64,000 bases of DNA, taken from contig NZ_JASAMB010000007.1 of assembly GCF_029948125.1 (NCBI RefSeq), positions 124,001 through 188,000 of the forward strand, written 5' to 3'. Position 1 is the stretch's first letter. The number at the start of each line of letters is the position of its first letter. Positions 51,450 to 59,784 of this stretch are shown here, piece by piece. A program made the position numbers and the translations under genes. Source of the stretch: Catellatospora sp. KI3 (GTDB lineage: Bacteria; Actinomycetota; Actinomycetes; Mycobacteriales; Micromonosporaceae). Under the pieces are notes generated by a model. That model did not search any database. It saw nothing but the letters and a program-made list of their open reading frames with translations, and was not told the origin of the DNA.

Positions 51450-54104
51450 ATGAGTCCCGAGCCGCTCCCCGGCATCGCGGCGCCGCCCCGGCGCCGCCGC
51501 AAACTCCTCGTCGCGACGTCAGCCGCTCTGCTGGCCCTCGTCGGCACCTACGCGTTCGCCGTGCCCGCGGCGCACGCCGCCGACCCCCTGATCTCCGTCG
51601 GCAAGACCGCCACCGCCTCCTCGCTGCAGGGCGCCGACCTGCCCGCGAGCAACGCCGTCGACGGCAACGCCGGCACCCGCTGGGGCAGCGCCTGGAGCGA
51701 CCCGCAGTGGATCCAGATCGACCTGGGCGCCACCGCGGCGATCAGCCAGGTGGTCCTGCAGTGGGAGGGCGCCTCCGCCAAGGCGTTCCAGCTGCAGGTC
51801 TCCGGCAACGGCACCAGCTGGACCGACATCTACAGCACCACCACCGGCCCCGGCGGCACGCAGACCCTGGCCGTCTCCGGCTCCGGCCGCTACATCCGCA
51901 TGTACGGCACCCAGCGCAACTCCGGCTACGGCTACTCCCTGTTCGAGTTCGGCGTGTACGGCGTGATCGGCGGCACCCAGCCCAGCCCCAGCGCCAGCCC
52001 CACCCCCAGCACCTCGCCCGGCGCGTGCGCGCTCGCCTCGCAGGGCCGGCCCGCCGCAGCCTCCTCGGCCGAGTCCGGCACCGCGGCCGCCGCGTTCGAC
52101 GGCAACTCCGGCACCCGCTGGGGCAGCCTGTTCACCGACCCGCAGTGGATCCAGGTCGACCTGGGCAGCACCAAGACCCTGTGCCAGGTGCAGCTGGAGT
52201 GGGAGACCGCTTCGGCGAAGGCGTTCCAGCTCCAGGTGTCCAACGACGCCGCGAACTGGACCAGCGTCTACTCGACCACGACCGGCCCCGGCGGCACCCA
52301 GAACCTGGCCGTCTCCGGCTCCGGCCGCTACGTGCGGATGTACGGCACCCAGCGCAACACCGGCTACGGCTACTCGCTGTGGGAGTTCAAGGTGTACGCG
52401 GGCGGCGTCGTCGTCACCGACCCGGTCGAGCCGACCGACCCGATGAACCCCAACCTCGGCCCGAACACCTTCGTCTATGACCCGTCGACCCCGACGGCCA
52501 CCATCCAGAGCAAGCTCAACCAGATCTTCACCGAGCAGGAGACCAACCAGTTCGGCGCCAACCGGTACGCGGTGCTGTTCAAGCCGGGCACCTACACCGC
52601 CGACGTGAACCTGGGCTTCTACACGCAGGTCGCGGGCCTGGGCTTCTCGCCCGACGACGTGAACCTCAACGGCCACGTGCGGGTCGAGGCGCTGTGGTTC
52701 GGCGGCAACGCCACCCAGAACTTCTGGCGTACCGCGGAGAACCTCTCCGTGACGCTGCCCGCGGGCAACACGGTCGAGCGCTGGGCGGTCGCGCAGGCCG
52801 CGGCCTACCGGCGGATGCACCTCAAGGGGGCCGGCAACCAGATCCAGCTGTGGAACGGCGGCGACGGCTGGGCCTCCGGCGGCCTGATGGCCGACACCAA
52901 GGTCGACGGGCTGGTCTCGTCCGGGTCGCAGCAGCAGTGGTTCTCGCGCAACAGCGAGTTCGGCAGCTGGACCGGCTCGGTGTGGAACATGGTGTTCACC
53001 GGCGTCGTCGGCGCCCCGGCGCCGCACTTCCCGAACCCGTCGCACACCGTCGTCACGAACAGCCCGATCGTGCGCGAGAAGCCGTTCCTGTACGTGGACG
53101 GCACCGGCACGTACCGCGTGTTCAAGCCCGGCGTGCGCACCAACGCGCAGGGCACCAGCTGGTACAACAAGACGCCGGTCGGCACCTCGATCTCGCTGGC
53201 CGACTTCTACGTGGTCCGCCCCGGCGCGACCGCGGCGACCATCAACAACGCGCTGGCGGCGGGCAAGAACCTGCTGTTCACGCCGGGTGTGTACCACCTG
53301 AACCAGACGCTGCAGGTCAACCGGGCCGACACGGTCGTGCTGGGCCTGGGCCTGGCCACCCTCATCCCGGACGGCGGCATCACCGCGATCAAGGTCGCCG
53401 ACGTCGACGGCGTCCAGGTCGCGGGCCTGCTCATCGACGCGGGCACCGCCAACTCGGCGACGCTGATGGAGGTCGGCCCGGCCGGGTCGAACGCGAGCCA
53501 CGCCGCCAACCCGACCTCGCTGCACGACGTGTACTTCCGCATCGGCGGCGCCGGTGCCGGCAAGGCCACCACCAGCCTGGTAATCAACAGCAACAACGTG
53601 ATCGGCGACCACATGTGGCTGTGGCGGGCCGACCACGGCACCGGCGTGGGGTGGACCGTCAACACCGCCGACACGGGCCTCATCGTCAACGGCAACGACG
53701 TCACCATGTACGGCCTGTTCGTCGAGCACTACCAGAAGTACGAGGTGATCTGGAACGGCAACGGCGGCCGGACGTACTTCTTCCAGAACGAGCTGCCGTA
53801 CGAGGCCCCGAACCAGGCCGCCTGGATGAACGGCAGCACCCGGGGCTACGCCGCGTACAAGGTCGCCGACTCGGTGACCACGCACGAGGCGTGGGGCGTG
53901 GGCTCGTACTGCGTCTTCACCCAGGACCTGTCCATCGTCGGCGAACGAGGCTTCGAAGTCCCGGTGAAGCCCGGCGTCAAGTTCCACAACCTGGTCATCG
54001 TCTCCCTCGGCGGCCAGGGCACCATCGCCCACGTCATCAACAACACCGGCGGCCCCGCCAACACCGCCACCCCGACCGTCTACCTCAACGAGTTCTCCGG
54101 CTGA
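51450..54104 (+). CDS. secreted protein with two CBM32 domains and a right-handed beta-helix
   Basis: An 884-residue secreted protein. The signal peptide runs to about 43 (ends AHA). Two F5/8-type (CBM32-like) domains follow at about 47-172 and 191-318, both ending with an SGRYIRMYGTQRN-type strand. A C-terminal parallel beta-helix (about 335-884) has YAVLFKPGTYTADV and NLLFTPGVYHLNQTLQVNRADTVVLGLG, typical of pectate-lyase-like or GH55-like folds. Homologues are often mislabelled adenylyl cyclase, for which there is no catalytic site. The glycan substrate is unknown. Start ATG 51450 follows GGAAGG. The LacI-type operators support carbohydrate induction. Confidence 0.88.
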   Translation: MSPEPLPGIAAPPRRRRKLLVATSAALLALVGTYAFAVPAAHAADPLISVGKTATASSLQGADLPASNAVDGNAGTRWGSAWSDPQWIQIDLGATAAISQVVLQWEGASAKAFQLQVSGNGTSWTDIYSTTTGPGGTQTLAVSGSGRYIRMYGTQRNSGYGYSLFEFGVYGVIGGTQPSPSASPTPSTSPGACALASQGRPAAASSAESGTAAAAFDGNSGTRWGSLFTDPQWIQVDLGSTKTLCQVQLEWETASAKAFQLQVSNDAANWTSVYSTTTGPGGTQNLAVSGSGRYVRMYGTQRNTGYGYSLWEFKVYAGGVVVTDPVEPTDPMNPNLGPNTFVYDPSTPTATIQSKLNQIFTEQETNQFGANRYAVLFKPGTYTADVNLGFYTQVAGLGFSPDDVNLNGHVRVEALWFGGNATQNFWRTAENLSVTLPAGNTVERWAVAQAAAYRRMHLKGAGNQIQLWNGGDGWASGGLMADTKVDGLVSSGSQQQWFSRNSEFGSWTGSVWNMVFTGVVGAPAPHFPNPSHTVVTNSPIVREKPFLYVDGTGTYRVFKPGVRTNAQGTSWYNKTPVGTSISLADFYVVRPGATAATINNALAAGKNLLFTPGVYHLNQTLQVNRADTVVLGLGLATLIPDGGITAIKVADVDGVQVAGLLIDAGTANSATLMEVGPAGSNASHAANPTSLHDVYFRIGGAGAGKATTSLVINSNNVIGDHMWLWRADHGTGVGWTVNTADTGLIVNGNDVTMYGLFVEHYQKYEVIWNGNGGRTYFFQNELPYEAPNQAAWMNGSTRGYAAYKVADSVTTHEAWGVGSYCVFTQDLSIVGERGFEVPVKPGVKFHNLVIVSLGGQGTIAHVINNTGGPANTATPTVYLNEFSG

Positions 54105-54126
54105 CCCCGGCCGTACCCCCTGATCC

Positions 54127-54167
54127 CCGGCGTGCGTCGCAGACCCCCGAGTCGCGGCGCACGCCGG
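54127..54167 (+). terminator. terminator after the beta-helix gene
   Basis: CCGGCGTGCGTCGC pairs with GCGGCGCACGCCGG, 14-bp arms with one mismatch and a 13-nt loop, beginning 22 bp after the stop. Confidence 0.65.
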
Positions 54168-54177
54168 AACCTTCCAC

Positions 54178-54246
54178 CCCGTTGATCATGAACTTATGGC
54201 ACGGTTCGGCGGCGTGTTCCGTGCACAGCTTCCTGATCGACTCACC
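54178..54246 (+). repeat. left 69-bp inverted repeat of the GNAT cassette
   Basis: This repeat contains a copy of the 61-bp element (54181-54241). It matches the right repeat at 64 of 69 positions and supplies the ATG (54188) of the acetyltransferase ORF. Confidence 0.85.
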
Positions 54247-54616
54247 TGGGGGCAGGGTGGACGGGCAGATGTACCGGATGGCGCTGCCGGACGGCGAGGC
54301 GGTCGGGACCATCGGCTGGTGGGCGCCGGAGTGGCAGGGCGAGACCGGGTACGAGTCCGGCTGGCACATCCTGCCCGGGTTCCAGGGGCGGGGCATCGCC
54401 GTGGCCGCCGCCCGGCAGATCGTGGCGATCACGCGGGCCGCCGGCCGATACCGCTGGCTGTGCGCTTTTCCCAGCGTCGACAACCCGGCCTCCAGCGCGA
54501 TCTGCCGCCGCATCGGCTTCGAACTGGCGGGCGAGTCCGATTTCGAGTACCCCAAGGGCCACCTCATGCGCAGCAACGTCTGGCGCCTCGACCTGCGCGC
54601 AACCCAGGGCGGTTAG
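54188..54616 (+). CDS. GNAT acetyltransferase fragment enclosed by inverted repeats
   Basis: A 142-residue GNAT protein. The acetyl-CoA-binding block is ESGWHILPGFQGRGIAVAAAR (Q/R-x-x-G-x-G/A type, about 59-79). CAFPSVDNPASSAICRRIGF and DFEYPKGHLMRSNVWRLDL mark a family with full-length relatives of about 170-180 residues, so the N-terminal strand/helix may be missing. The first residues (MNLWHGSAACSVHSF) are encoded by the left inverted repeat, and the TAG stop lies in the right one. Whether it is active is uncertain. The substrate is unknown. Confidence 0.65.
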   Translation: MNLWHGSAACSVHSFLIDSPGGRVDGQMYRMALPDGEAVGTIGWWAPEWQGETGYESGWHILPGFQGRGIAVAAARQIVAITRAAGRYRWLCAFPSVDNPASSAICRRIGFELAGESDFEYPKGHLMRSNVWRLDLRATQGG

Positions 54617-54679
54617 TCGATCAGGAAGCGGTGCATGGGACACGCCGCCGAACCGTGCCATAAGTTCATGATCGACGGG
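54611..54679 (-). repeat. right 69-bp inverted repeat of the GNAT cassette
   Basis: The complement of 54178-54246 with five differences, containing the 61-bp element in reverse (54616-54676) and the stop codon of the GNAT ORF (54614-54616). Confidence 0.85.
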
Positions 54680-54879
54680 ATATAGGTGGCTGTGAGTGGT
54701 TGTGGTGGGGAACGGGGCGGGTTAGGGTCGGCGGCGGGAGTATGAGGCACCGTGCGCGAGTGACGGCGCGCGAGACGTCTGGGCAGGGCGGCTGAGCGCG
54801 AAACCGACTCGGCATGTCCGGTGGCAGGACCTGAGTGCGGTCCGCGGCCCTGGAGCGGCGCACCGTGAATGCGCACGTC

Positions 54880-54908
54880 GAGCGCTGGGCGTGAACGCCC
54901 GGCGGCTC
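54880..54908 (+). promoter_or_regulatory. leader hairpin before the PL11 ribosome site
   Basis: GAGC-GCT-GGGCG pairs with CGCCC-GGCG-GCTC around TGAA. It ends just before AGGAGAG at about 54918. It could affect access to the ribosome site. The rest of 54680-54879 shows no gene. Confidence 0.35.
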
Positions 54909-54929
54909 CGTTCCCCTCCAGGAGAGATC

Positions 54930-57188
54930 ATGCGATCACCAACGCGCCGCTTCGCGTTGCTCGCCGCCACGACCGCATCGCTGCTCGCAGCGGGCACCCT
55001 CGCCGCGGTCAGTGCGCAGGCGGCTGCCGGATGCAGCGTCAGCTACAAGGTCACCAACGAGTGGCAGGGTGGCTTCGGCACCGACATCACCATCACCAAC
55101 CTCGGCGACCCGGTCACCAGCTGGGCTCTGACCTGGGCGTACCCGGCGGGGCAGGTGGTGGGCCAGTTCTGGAACGCCGAGATCACCCAGTCCGGCGCGA
55201 ACGTCACCGCGCGCAACGTCAGCTACAACGGCAGCCTCGGCACCGGCGGCACCGCCAACTTCGGCTTCAACGCCAGCTGGACCGGCGCCAACCCGGCCCC
55301 GGCGTCATTCGCCCTCAACGGCACCAACTGTACGGGCGGCACCACGCCGACCTCGCCGAGCGCCCCGGCGTCCCCGTCGGCGTCGCCCTCGCGCAGCGCG
55401 TCGCCGAGCCCGAGCGCCCCGGCCAGCCCCAGCCCGTCGCCGTCGACCCCGACCGGGCCGAACGGGCGGCACCAGGCCGAGAAGCTGGACCGGGGGCTGA
55501 TCAGCGTACGGTCGGGCAGCGGCAACCTCGTCTCGTGGCGCCTGCTGGCCGGCGACGCCGCCAACACCGGCTTCAACGTGTACCGGGGCAGCACCAAGGT
55601 CAACGCCTCGCCGATCACCGACTCCACCAACTACCTCGACAGCGGCGCCGCCGCGGGCAGCGCGTACACGGTGCGGGCGGTCGTCAACGGGGTGGAGCAG
55701 GCCGCGTCGGCGTCGGCGCTGCAGTTCACCAACGGCTACCTCGACGTTCCGATCCAGAACCCCGGCGGGTACGTCGCCAACGACGCCTCCGTCGGCGACC
55801 TCGACGGCGACGGCGTCTACGAGATCGTCCTCAAGTGGGACCCGACCGACGCCAAGGACAACTCGCAGTCCGGCGTCACCAGCGTCGTCTACGTCGACGC
55901 GTACAAGCTCAACGGCACCAGGCTGTGGCGGATCAACCTGGGCCGCAACATCCGGGCCGGGGCCCACTACACCCAGTTCCAGGTGTACGACTACGACGGC
56001 GACGGCAAGGCCGAGGTGGCCATGAAGACCGCCGACGCGACCGTCGACGGCGGCGGCACCGTCATCGGCAGTTCCAGCGCCGACTACCGCAACTCCAGCG
56101 GCTACGTCCTGTCCGGCCCCGAGTACCTGACCATGTTCAACGGGCAGACCGGCCGGGCCATGTCGACCGTCAGCTACGACCCGCCGCGCGGCACCGTCTC
56201 CTCCTGGGGCGACAGCTACGGCAACCGCGTCGACCGCTTCCTCGCCGGTACGGCGTACCTGGACGGTGCCCGCCCGTCGCTGATCATGGCGCGGGGCTAC
56301 TACACCCGTACCGTCATCGCGGCGTGGGACTTCCGCAACGGCAGCCTCACCAAGCGCTGGACGTTCGACAGCAACAGCTCCGGCAACTCGGCGTACGCGG
56401 GCCAGGGCAACCACCAGCTGTCCATCGCCGACGTCGACGCCGACGGCCGCGACGAGATCGTCTACGGTTCGATGGCGCTCGACGACAACGGCGCCAAGCT
56501 GTGGAACACCGGCAACGGCCACGGCGACGCCATGCACGTCGGCGACCTCGACCCGGCCCGCGCCGGGCTGGAGGAGTTCAAGGTCGACGAGGACGGCAGC
56601 AAACCGTCGTCGTGGGTGGCCGACGCCCGCACCGGCCAGGTGCTCTGGACGACGCCCGCCAACGGCGACAACGGCCGCGGCGTCGCCGGGGACGTCTACG
56701 CCGGCAGCGCCGGGGCGGAGAGCTGGTCCTCGGCCGACTCGGGGCTGCGGTCGGTACGCACCGGGGCCGTGGTCAGCAGCCGCAAGCCCGGCTCGACGAA
56801 CTTCCTCGCCTGGTGGGACGCCGACCCGGTACGGGAGCTGCTCGACGGCACCCACGTCGACAAGTACGGCACGGGTGGCGACACGCGCCTGCTGACCGGT
56901 GCGAACGTGCACTCGAACAACGGCACCAAGTCGACGCCGTCGCTGTCGGGTGACCTGTTCGGCGACTGGCGGGAAGAGGTGATCTGGCCGGTGACCGGGG
57001 ACACGGCGCTGCGGATCTACAGCACGCCGACGCCGACGACGCGCCGCATCTACACCCTGATGCACGACATCCAGTACCGCCTGGCGATCGCCTGGCAGAA
57101 CACGGCGTACAACCAGCCGCCGCACCCGAGCTTCTTCATCGGCGACGGCATGGGCACCCCGCCCGTCCCGGACGTGTACCTCCGATAA
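54930..57188 (+). CDS. secreted rhamnogalacturonan lyase, CBM2-PL11
   Basis: A 752-residue secreted lyase. Signal peptide about 1-33. A CBM2 (about 34-132; CSVSYKVTNEWQGGFGTDI) binds cellulose. A Ser/Pro-rich linker (about 133-177) leads into a PL11 catalytic propeller (about 178-752) beginning AEKLDRGLISV, with calcium-type DGDGDG/DYDGDGKAE motifs and VGDLDGDGVYEIV. PL11 cleaves rhamnogalacturonan I, the branched pectin backbone, by beta-elimination. ATG 54930 follows AGGAGAG by about 6 nt; an upstream in-frame GTG at 54891 lies in the hairpin. It acts outside the cell with the mannanase on plant walls. Confidence 0.94.
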   Translation: MRSPTRRFALLAATTASLLAAGTLAAVSAQAAAGCSVSYKVTNEWQGGFGTDITITNLGDPVTSWALTWAYPAGQVVGQFWNAEITQSGANVTARNVSYNGSLGTGGTANFGFNASWTGANPAPASFALNGTNCTGGTTPTSPSAPASPSASPSRSASPSPSAPASPSPSPSTPTGPNGRHQAEKLDRGLISVRSGSGNLVSWRLLAGDAANTGFNVYRGSTKVNASPITDSTNYLDSGAAAGSAYTVRAVVNGVEQAASASALQFTNGYLDVPIQNPGGYVANDASVGDLDGDGVYEIVLKWDPTDAKDNSQSGVTSVVYVDAYKLNGTRLWRINLGRNIRAGAHYTQFQVYDYDGDGKAEVAMKTADATVDGGGTVIGSSSADYRNSSGYVLSGPEYLTMFNGQTGRAMSTVSYDPPRGTVSSWGDSYGNRVDRFLAGTAYLDGARPSLIMARGYYTRTVIAAWDFRNGSLTKRWTFDSNSSGNSAYAGQGNHQLSIADVDADGRDEIVYGSMALDDNGAKLWNTGNGHGDAMHVGDLDPARAGLEEFKVDEDGSKPSSWVADARTGQVLWTTPANGDNGRGVAGDVYAGSAGAESWSSADSGLRSVRTGAVVSSRKPGSTNFLAWWDADPVRELLDGTHVDKYGTGGDTRLLTGANVHSNNGTKSTPSLSGDLFGDWREEVIWPVTGDTALRIYSTPTPTTRRIYTLMHDIQYRLAIAWQNTAYNQPPHPSFFIGDGMGTPPVPDVYLR

Positions 57189-57204
57189 AGGCTCTCCGGG
57201 GCTG

Positions 57205-57511
57205 ATCATGGCCTTGGGCCGTGGTGGGGCCGTCAGGGCCGCTCCCGCCGAAAAGGCCATCTATGGCTCGGCGGTTGCGGTCCTGACTGCCCGGCAACTT
57301 GTGCGCGTAGAGTCGGGTGGTGAAGCTTCGGGTGGGAATGGCCCAGGTGCTTCGACAGGGCCTTGATGTTCTCTCCGGCGTCGAGTGGCACCGCGGCATG
57401 GAAGTGCCGCAGCGGGGCGCATGCAGTTCTCGTGGGCGACGGTGCTCGTGCCCAGCGTTTCAGGTCGAACGAGTTGCGGTTGGTCGCATCCCGACAAGTT
57501 GACGCGAACAC
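57205..57511 (-). pseudogene. decayed tyrosine recombinase (integrase) C-terminus
   Basis: Across three minus-strand frames one reads the C-terminal core of a phage-type integrase. FAST-like segments and NRNSFDLKRW come first, then ENCMRP in another frame, then LRHFHAAVPLDAGENIKAL and LGHSHPK (the R-H and LGH boxes), then after a further shift TTRLYAHKLPGSQDRNRRAID and DGPTTAQG. At least two frameshifts break it, so it is a relic. It marks the border of the lower-GC segment at 57.6-59.6 kb and implies past integration. The attachment site is not recognisable. Confidence 0.7.
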
Positions 57512-57646
57512 CAGTCGTGCGGTGTGGATCTTGTCTGAGTCTGGACTCTATCGGGATTCGCGGCGTTGCCGACTGCCCGGGACGTCGGTAATTCTCAGTC
57601 CTCTGGCTGATACCGCTGGTCTGGCTTTTCGGTGAAGCATCTAGGG

Positions 57647-57841
57647 ATGCCCATCAAGCGGCTCGTGCCGATAACCGAGCATCGCAAGTTCATATCGCCC
57701 AAGGTCTGGCGAGATGACCTGGAGCAGATTGCGGCTCTGATATCAGACGTTTACCCGCACTTAAAAATCACAGTCGGCCATTATGAGATAGAAAAATGGA
57801 AGATCTGGCGGAAATACCTGAGATATACGTATCACACGTAG
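57647..57841 (+). CDS. 5' part of a frameshifted island gene
   Basis: A 64-codon frame with clearly lower GC than the neighbours. It reads MPIKRLVPITEHRK then DDLEQIAALISDVYPHLKITVGHYEIEK and then loses sense after an A5 run at about 57792-57796. The downstream frame (57796-58320) continues naturally from this point. The two together form one gene of about 225 codons with a one-base shift. No family is recognised. Confidence 0.5.
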   Translation: MPIKRLVPITEHRKFISPKVWRDDLEQIAALISDVYPHLKITVGHYEIEKWKIWRKYLRYTYHT

Positions 57842-58320
57842 TAATCGAGCATCACCGGGAAGGTGGATGCTTCAAGTTTCATCTCGGCCCTAGGTTGAAC
57901 TTCGCTTCCGTTGAGAATCCGGATTTGCAATCGCTTGGCCTGCTCGGACAGTTGGAACGCTTCATGTCTAAGCGACAGCGGCTGTGGACCGAAAACAGAG
58001 TTCGCCTTGCTTTTGTGTGCTCTATAAGTATGGTCTTCGCCGTGCAGAGTCTCGTTGACAAGAGCTTCTGGAACAACAATTGGCTTTGGCTGGGCGGATC
58101 TCCGGCTTGGTCAATTATAGCGGGCGTAGCATCCGGACTGGCTCTCCAGGTATTTACATCATTTCGGACCAATACCCCCATTATATGTACGAGAACGCGA
58201 ACTCAGGCGCCCACTTTCCTTGATAGGAAGCGTGACGATCTGTGGCTGACCATCGGCTCGAATGCTGTGAGTCTTCTTTTGGGGGGAATTGTTGGGTATT
58301 TCATAAATAAGCTCGACTAA
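57796..58320 (+). CDS. membrane protein of the low-GC island (3' part of split gene)
   Basis: A 174-residue frame with two hydrophobic segments (about 72-92 and 108-126, and a C-terminal one at 150-170: AVSLLLGGIVGYFINKL). Codon use is AT-richer than the rest of the window. The sequence starts at MEDLAEIPEIYV, which seems to continue the 57647 frame after a shift at the A5 run. No family is recognised. The gene is typical of horizontally acquired cargo of unknown purpose, such as phage-defence or abortive-infection genes, but no evidence decides this. Confidence 0.6.
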   Translation: MEDLAEIPEIYVSHVVIEHHREGGCFKFHLGPRLNFASVENPDLQSLGLLGQLERFMSKRQRLWTENRVRLAFVCSISMVFAVQSLVDKSFWNNNWLWLGGSPAWSIIAGVASGLALQVFTSFRTNTPIICTRTRTQAPTFLDRKRDDLWLTIGSNAVSLLLGGIVGYFINKLD

Positions 58321-58466
58321 TCATGTCTTCCTGCACCGCGCGGCGCTGACCAACAATGACCGTCGTTGACCCCGTTTGCGTGGGCCAGAAGATGAGGACA
58401 AGTTTCGGGCCACAACGGATCAGCGCCAGCGGCAAGATACTGCTTCGCCTTCCATCGTCACAGGTA

Positions 58467-58997
58467 TTATTCCTGCCCGGGCTTGGGCGTCGTGTCTGGC
58501 TCCGGCTTGCGCCAGATGGCGCTCTCTGGCCCTGGTCGGCCAACTGAAGTGGTGAGATCGAGACTGCCAGGCAAGAGATGGCGCCGCGCCGTGTTGATGA
58601 AGGCAAGATGTTTGGCTTCAAGCTTCGCTTGCATCTTGAGCCAGTTATCGAGGCCGAGCTTGCCGGCGTCGAGTTCTGCCTCGATGAGCCAGAACTCGCT
58701 GTCTACCGCATCGCCCGCCCGTACTAGCTCGGGCGCACCCACTAGCCGAAGCATGTTCATGGCTCGGTTCCAGCTCGGCCAGTCAATCTCTGGGACCTTC
58801 GAGAGGCGCGCCCAGTAGCTTAACTCATCGTGGATCTTGGCGTAGCTCGCGAGGACGTCACCGCATGCGTCCCGACATGCCCCTCTCGCCCAGTTGTGCT
58901 CCTGCGAGCGGTTGCTGATACGGCTCCCCGTGAGCACCCCCACGATAGTGGCTAGGGCGCCGATTGCCGGCCCAATGAGGCTCCATATGCCTGTCAT
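58467..58997 (-). CDS. hypothetical single-helix membrane protein
   Basis: A 176-residue protein with an N-terminal hydrophobic helix (about 4-26: SLIGPAIGALATIVGVLTG) followed by a soluble helical domain rich in Trp and acidic residues (LASYAKIHDELSYWARLSKVPEIDWPSW). It is convergent with the preceding membrane gene and part of the same lower-GC segment. Start ATG 58997 is chosen because the hydrophobic segment begins right there. The longer frame to 59153 adds composition unlike the body. No family is recognised. Confidence 0.6.
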   Translation of the reverse strand: MTGIWSLIGPAIGALATIVGVLTGSRISNRSQEHNWARGACRDACGDVLASYAKIHDELSYWARLSKVPEIDWPSWNRAMNMLRLVGAPELVRAGDAVDSEFWLIEAELDAGKLGLDNWLKMQAKLEAKHLAFINTARRHLLPGSLDLTTSVGRPGPESAIWRKPEPDTTPKPGQE

Positions 58998-59321
58998 CGG
59001 CCAAGTCTGACGGACACGTGCAACATCATCGAACCGGCGCCAGGCTATCTCGAGAGCCGAGTATGAGCAGCGCCTCGAGGTCTGGTGCCTGTGGTACTGC
59101 GTTTGGCGCACGTCAGCTAGCCGGTAGAAGGCGTGTCTCGCCGGGCCGCGCACTGCTACGCCCCCACTCCCGGTATTGCGGGAAACGGCGGTTGCCTGAT
59201 CGAGGTCTCAGTACTGCCGTTCTCGCCGGTCAAGAACCGGATGCAGTAAGCGACGGCTGCACAGCGTATCGACACCCAAGCTGGCCGGATCAAAGACGTC
59301 ATATGCCAGTTGTGGAAGCAG

Positions 59322-59567
59322 TCACTGCCTTCCCCAGTCGTACTGCTTGCCTCCAATCCTGGCGCGGTGGAATGTCGGACCTTCCTCGTACTTTGCGGCG
59401 ATCTCTCGGTCGCGCTCGACTTGACTGGTCAACCTGATACGAAGGAACTGCGCCCAGCCGACGGGATGGTCGCAGCCCATCTCCCGCAGGTTCCGCAGCA
59501 GCCCTTCGGCGCGCTCGCGATCCGGGCCGGACAACCGCCCCAGCCACTGCTGTTCGTCGTTGTTCAT
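59322..59567 (-). CDS. small hypothetical protein
   Basis: An 81-codon frame that reads MNNDEQQWLGRLSGPDRERAEGLLRNLREMG and then VGWAQFLRIRLTSQVERDREIAAKYEEG, a plausible helical protein with balanced charge. The region 58998-59321 before it holds no convincing gene. No family is recognised. It may be the only other cargo gene of the island. Confidence 0.5.
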   Translation of the reverse strand: MNNDEQQWLGRLSGPDRERAEGLLRNLREMGCDHPVGWAQFLRIRLTSQVERDREIAAKYEEGPTFHRARIGGKQYDWGRQ

Positions 59568-59784
59568 CTTGAATGCTCTGCCCCTCTGTCATCCCGCGGG
59601 CCGCAGTGCGCCACGCGTGAGTGACACTCGCGTACCGGAAGTCGCAGGGTTCGGCACGGGTTTGAGGCGATGGCTCGCGAGCCGCTCGGCTCCGGCTCGC
59701 AGAGGACTGTCCGCCGCTCAGGAAACGAACGAAGCAGCAGGCCAGGGCTCAGGACAACGCGACAAAACCGTGCATAATCTGCCC

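Noticed and set aside
51519-54032. 837-codon antisense frame over the beta-helix gene
   Set aside because: Low-complexity Val/Gly/Asp sequence with no motif, whereas the plus strand has a signal peptide and domains.
51450-54104. Adenylyl cyclase activity
   Set aside because: No class III cyclase metal or substrate residues are seen. The fold signature is a beta-helix.
57136-57399. Independent minus-strand gene overlapping the PL11 stop
   Set aside because: It is one frame of the broken integrase and overlaps a well-supported gene end.
58998-59321. Small ORFs on both strands in the island gap
   Set aside because: No ribosome site, no domain and mutually overlapping frames.
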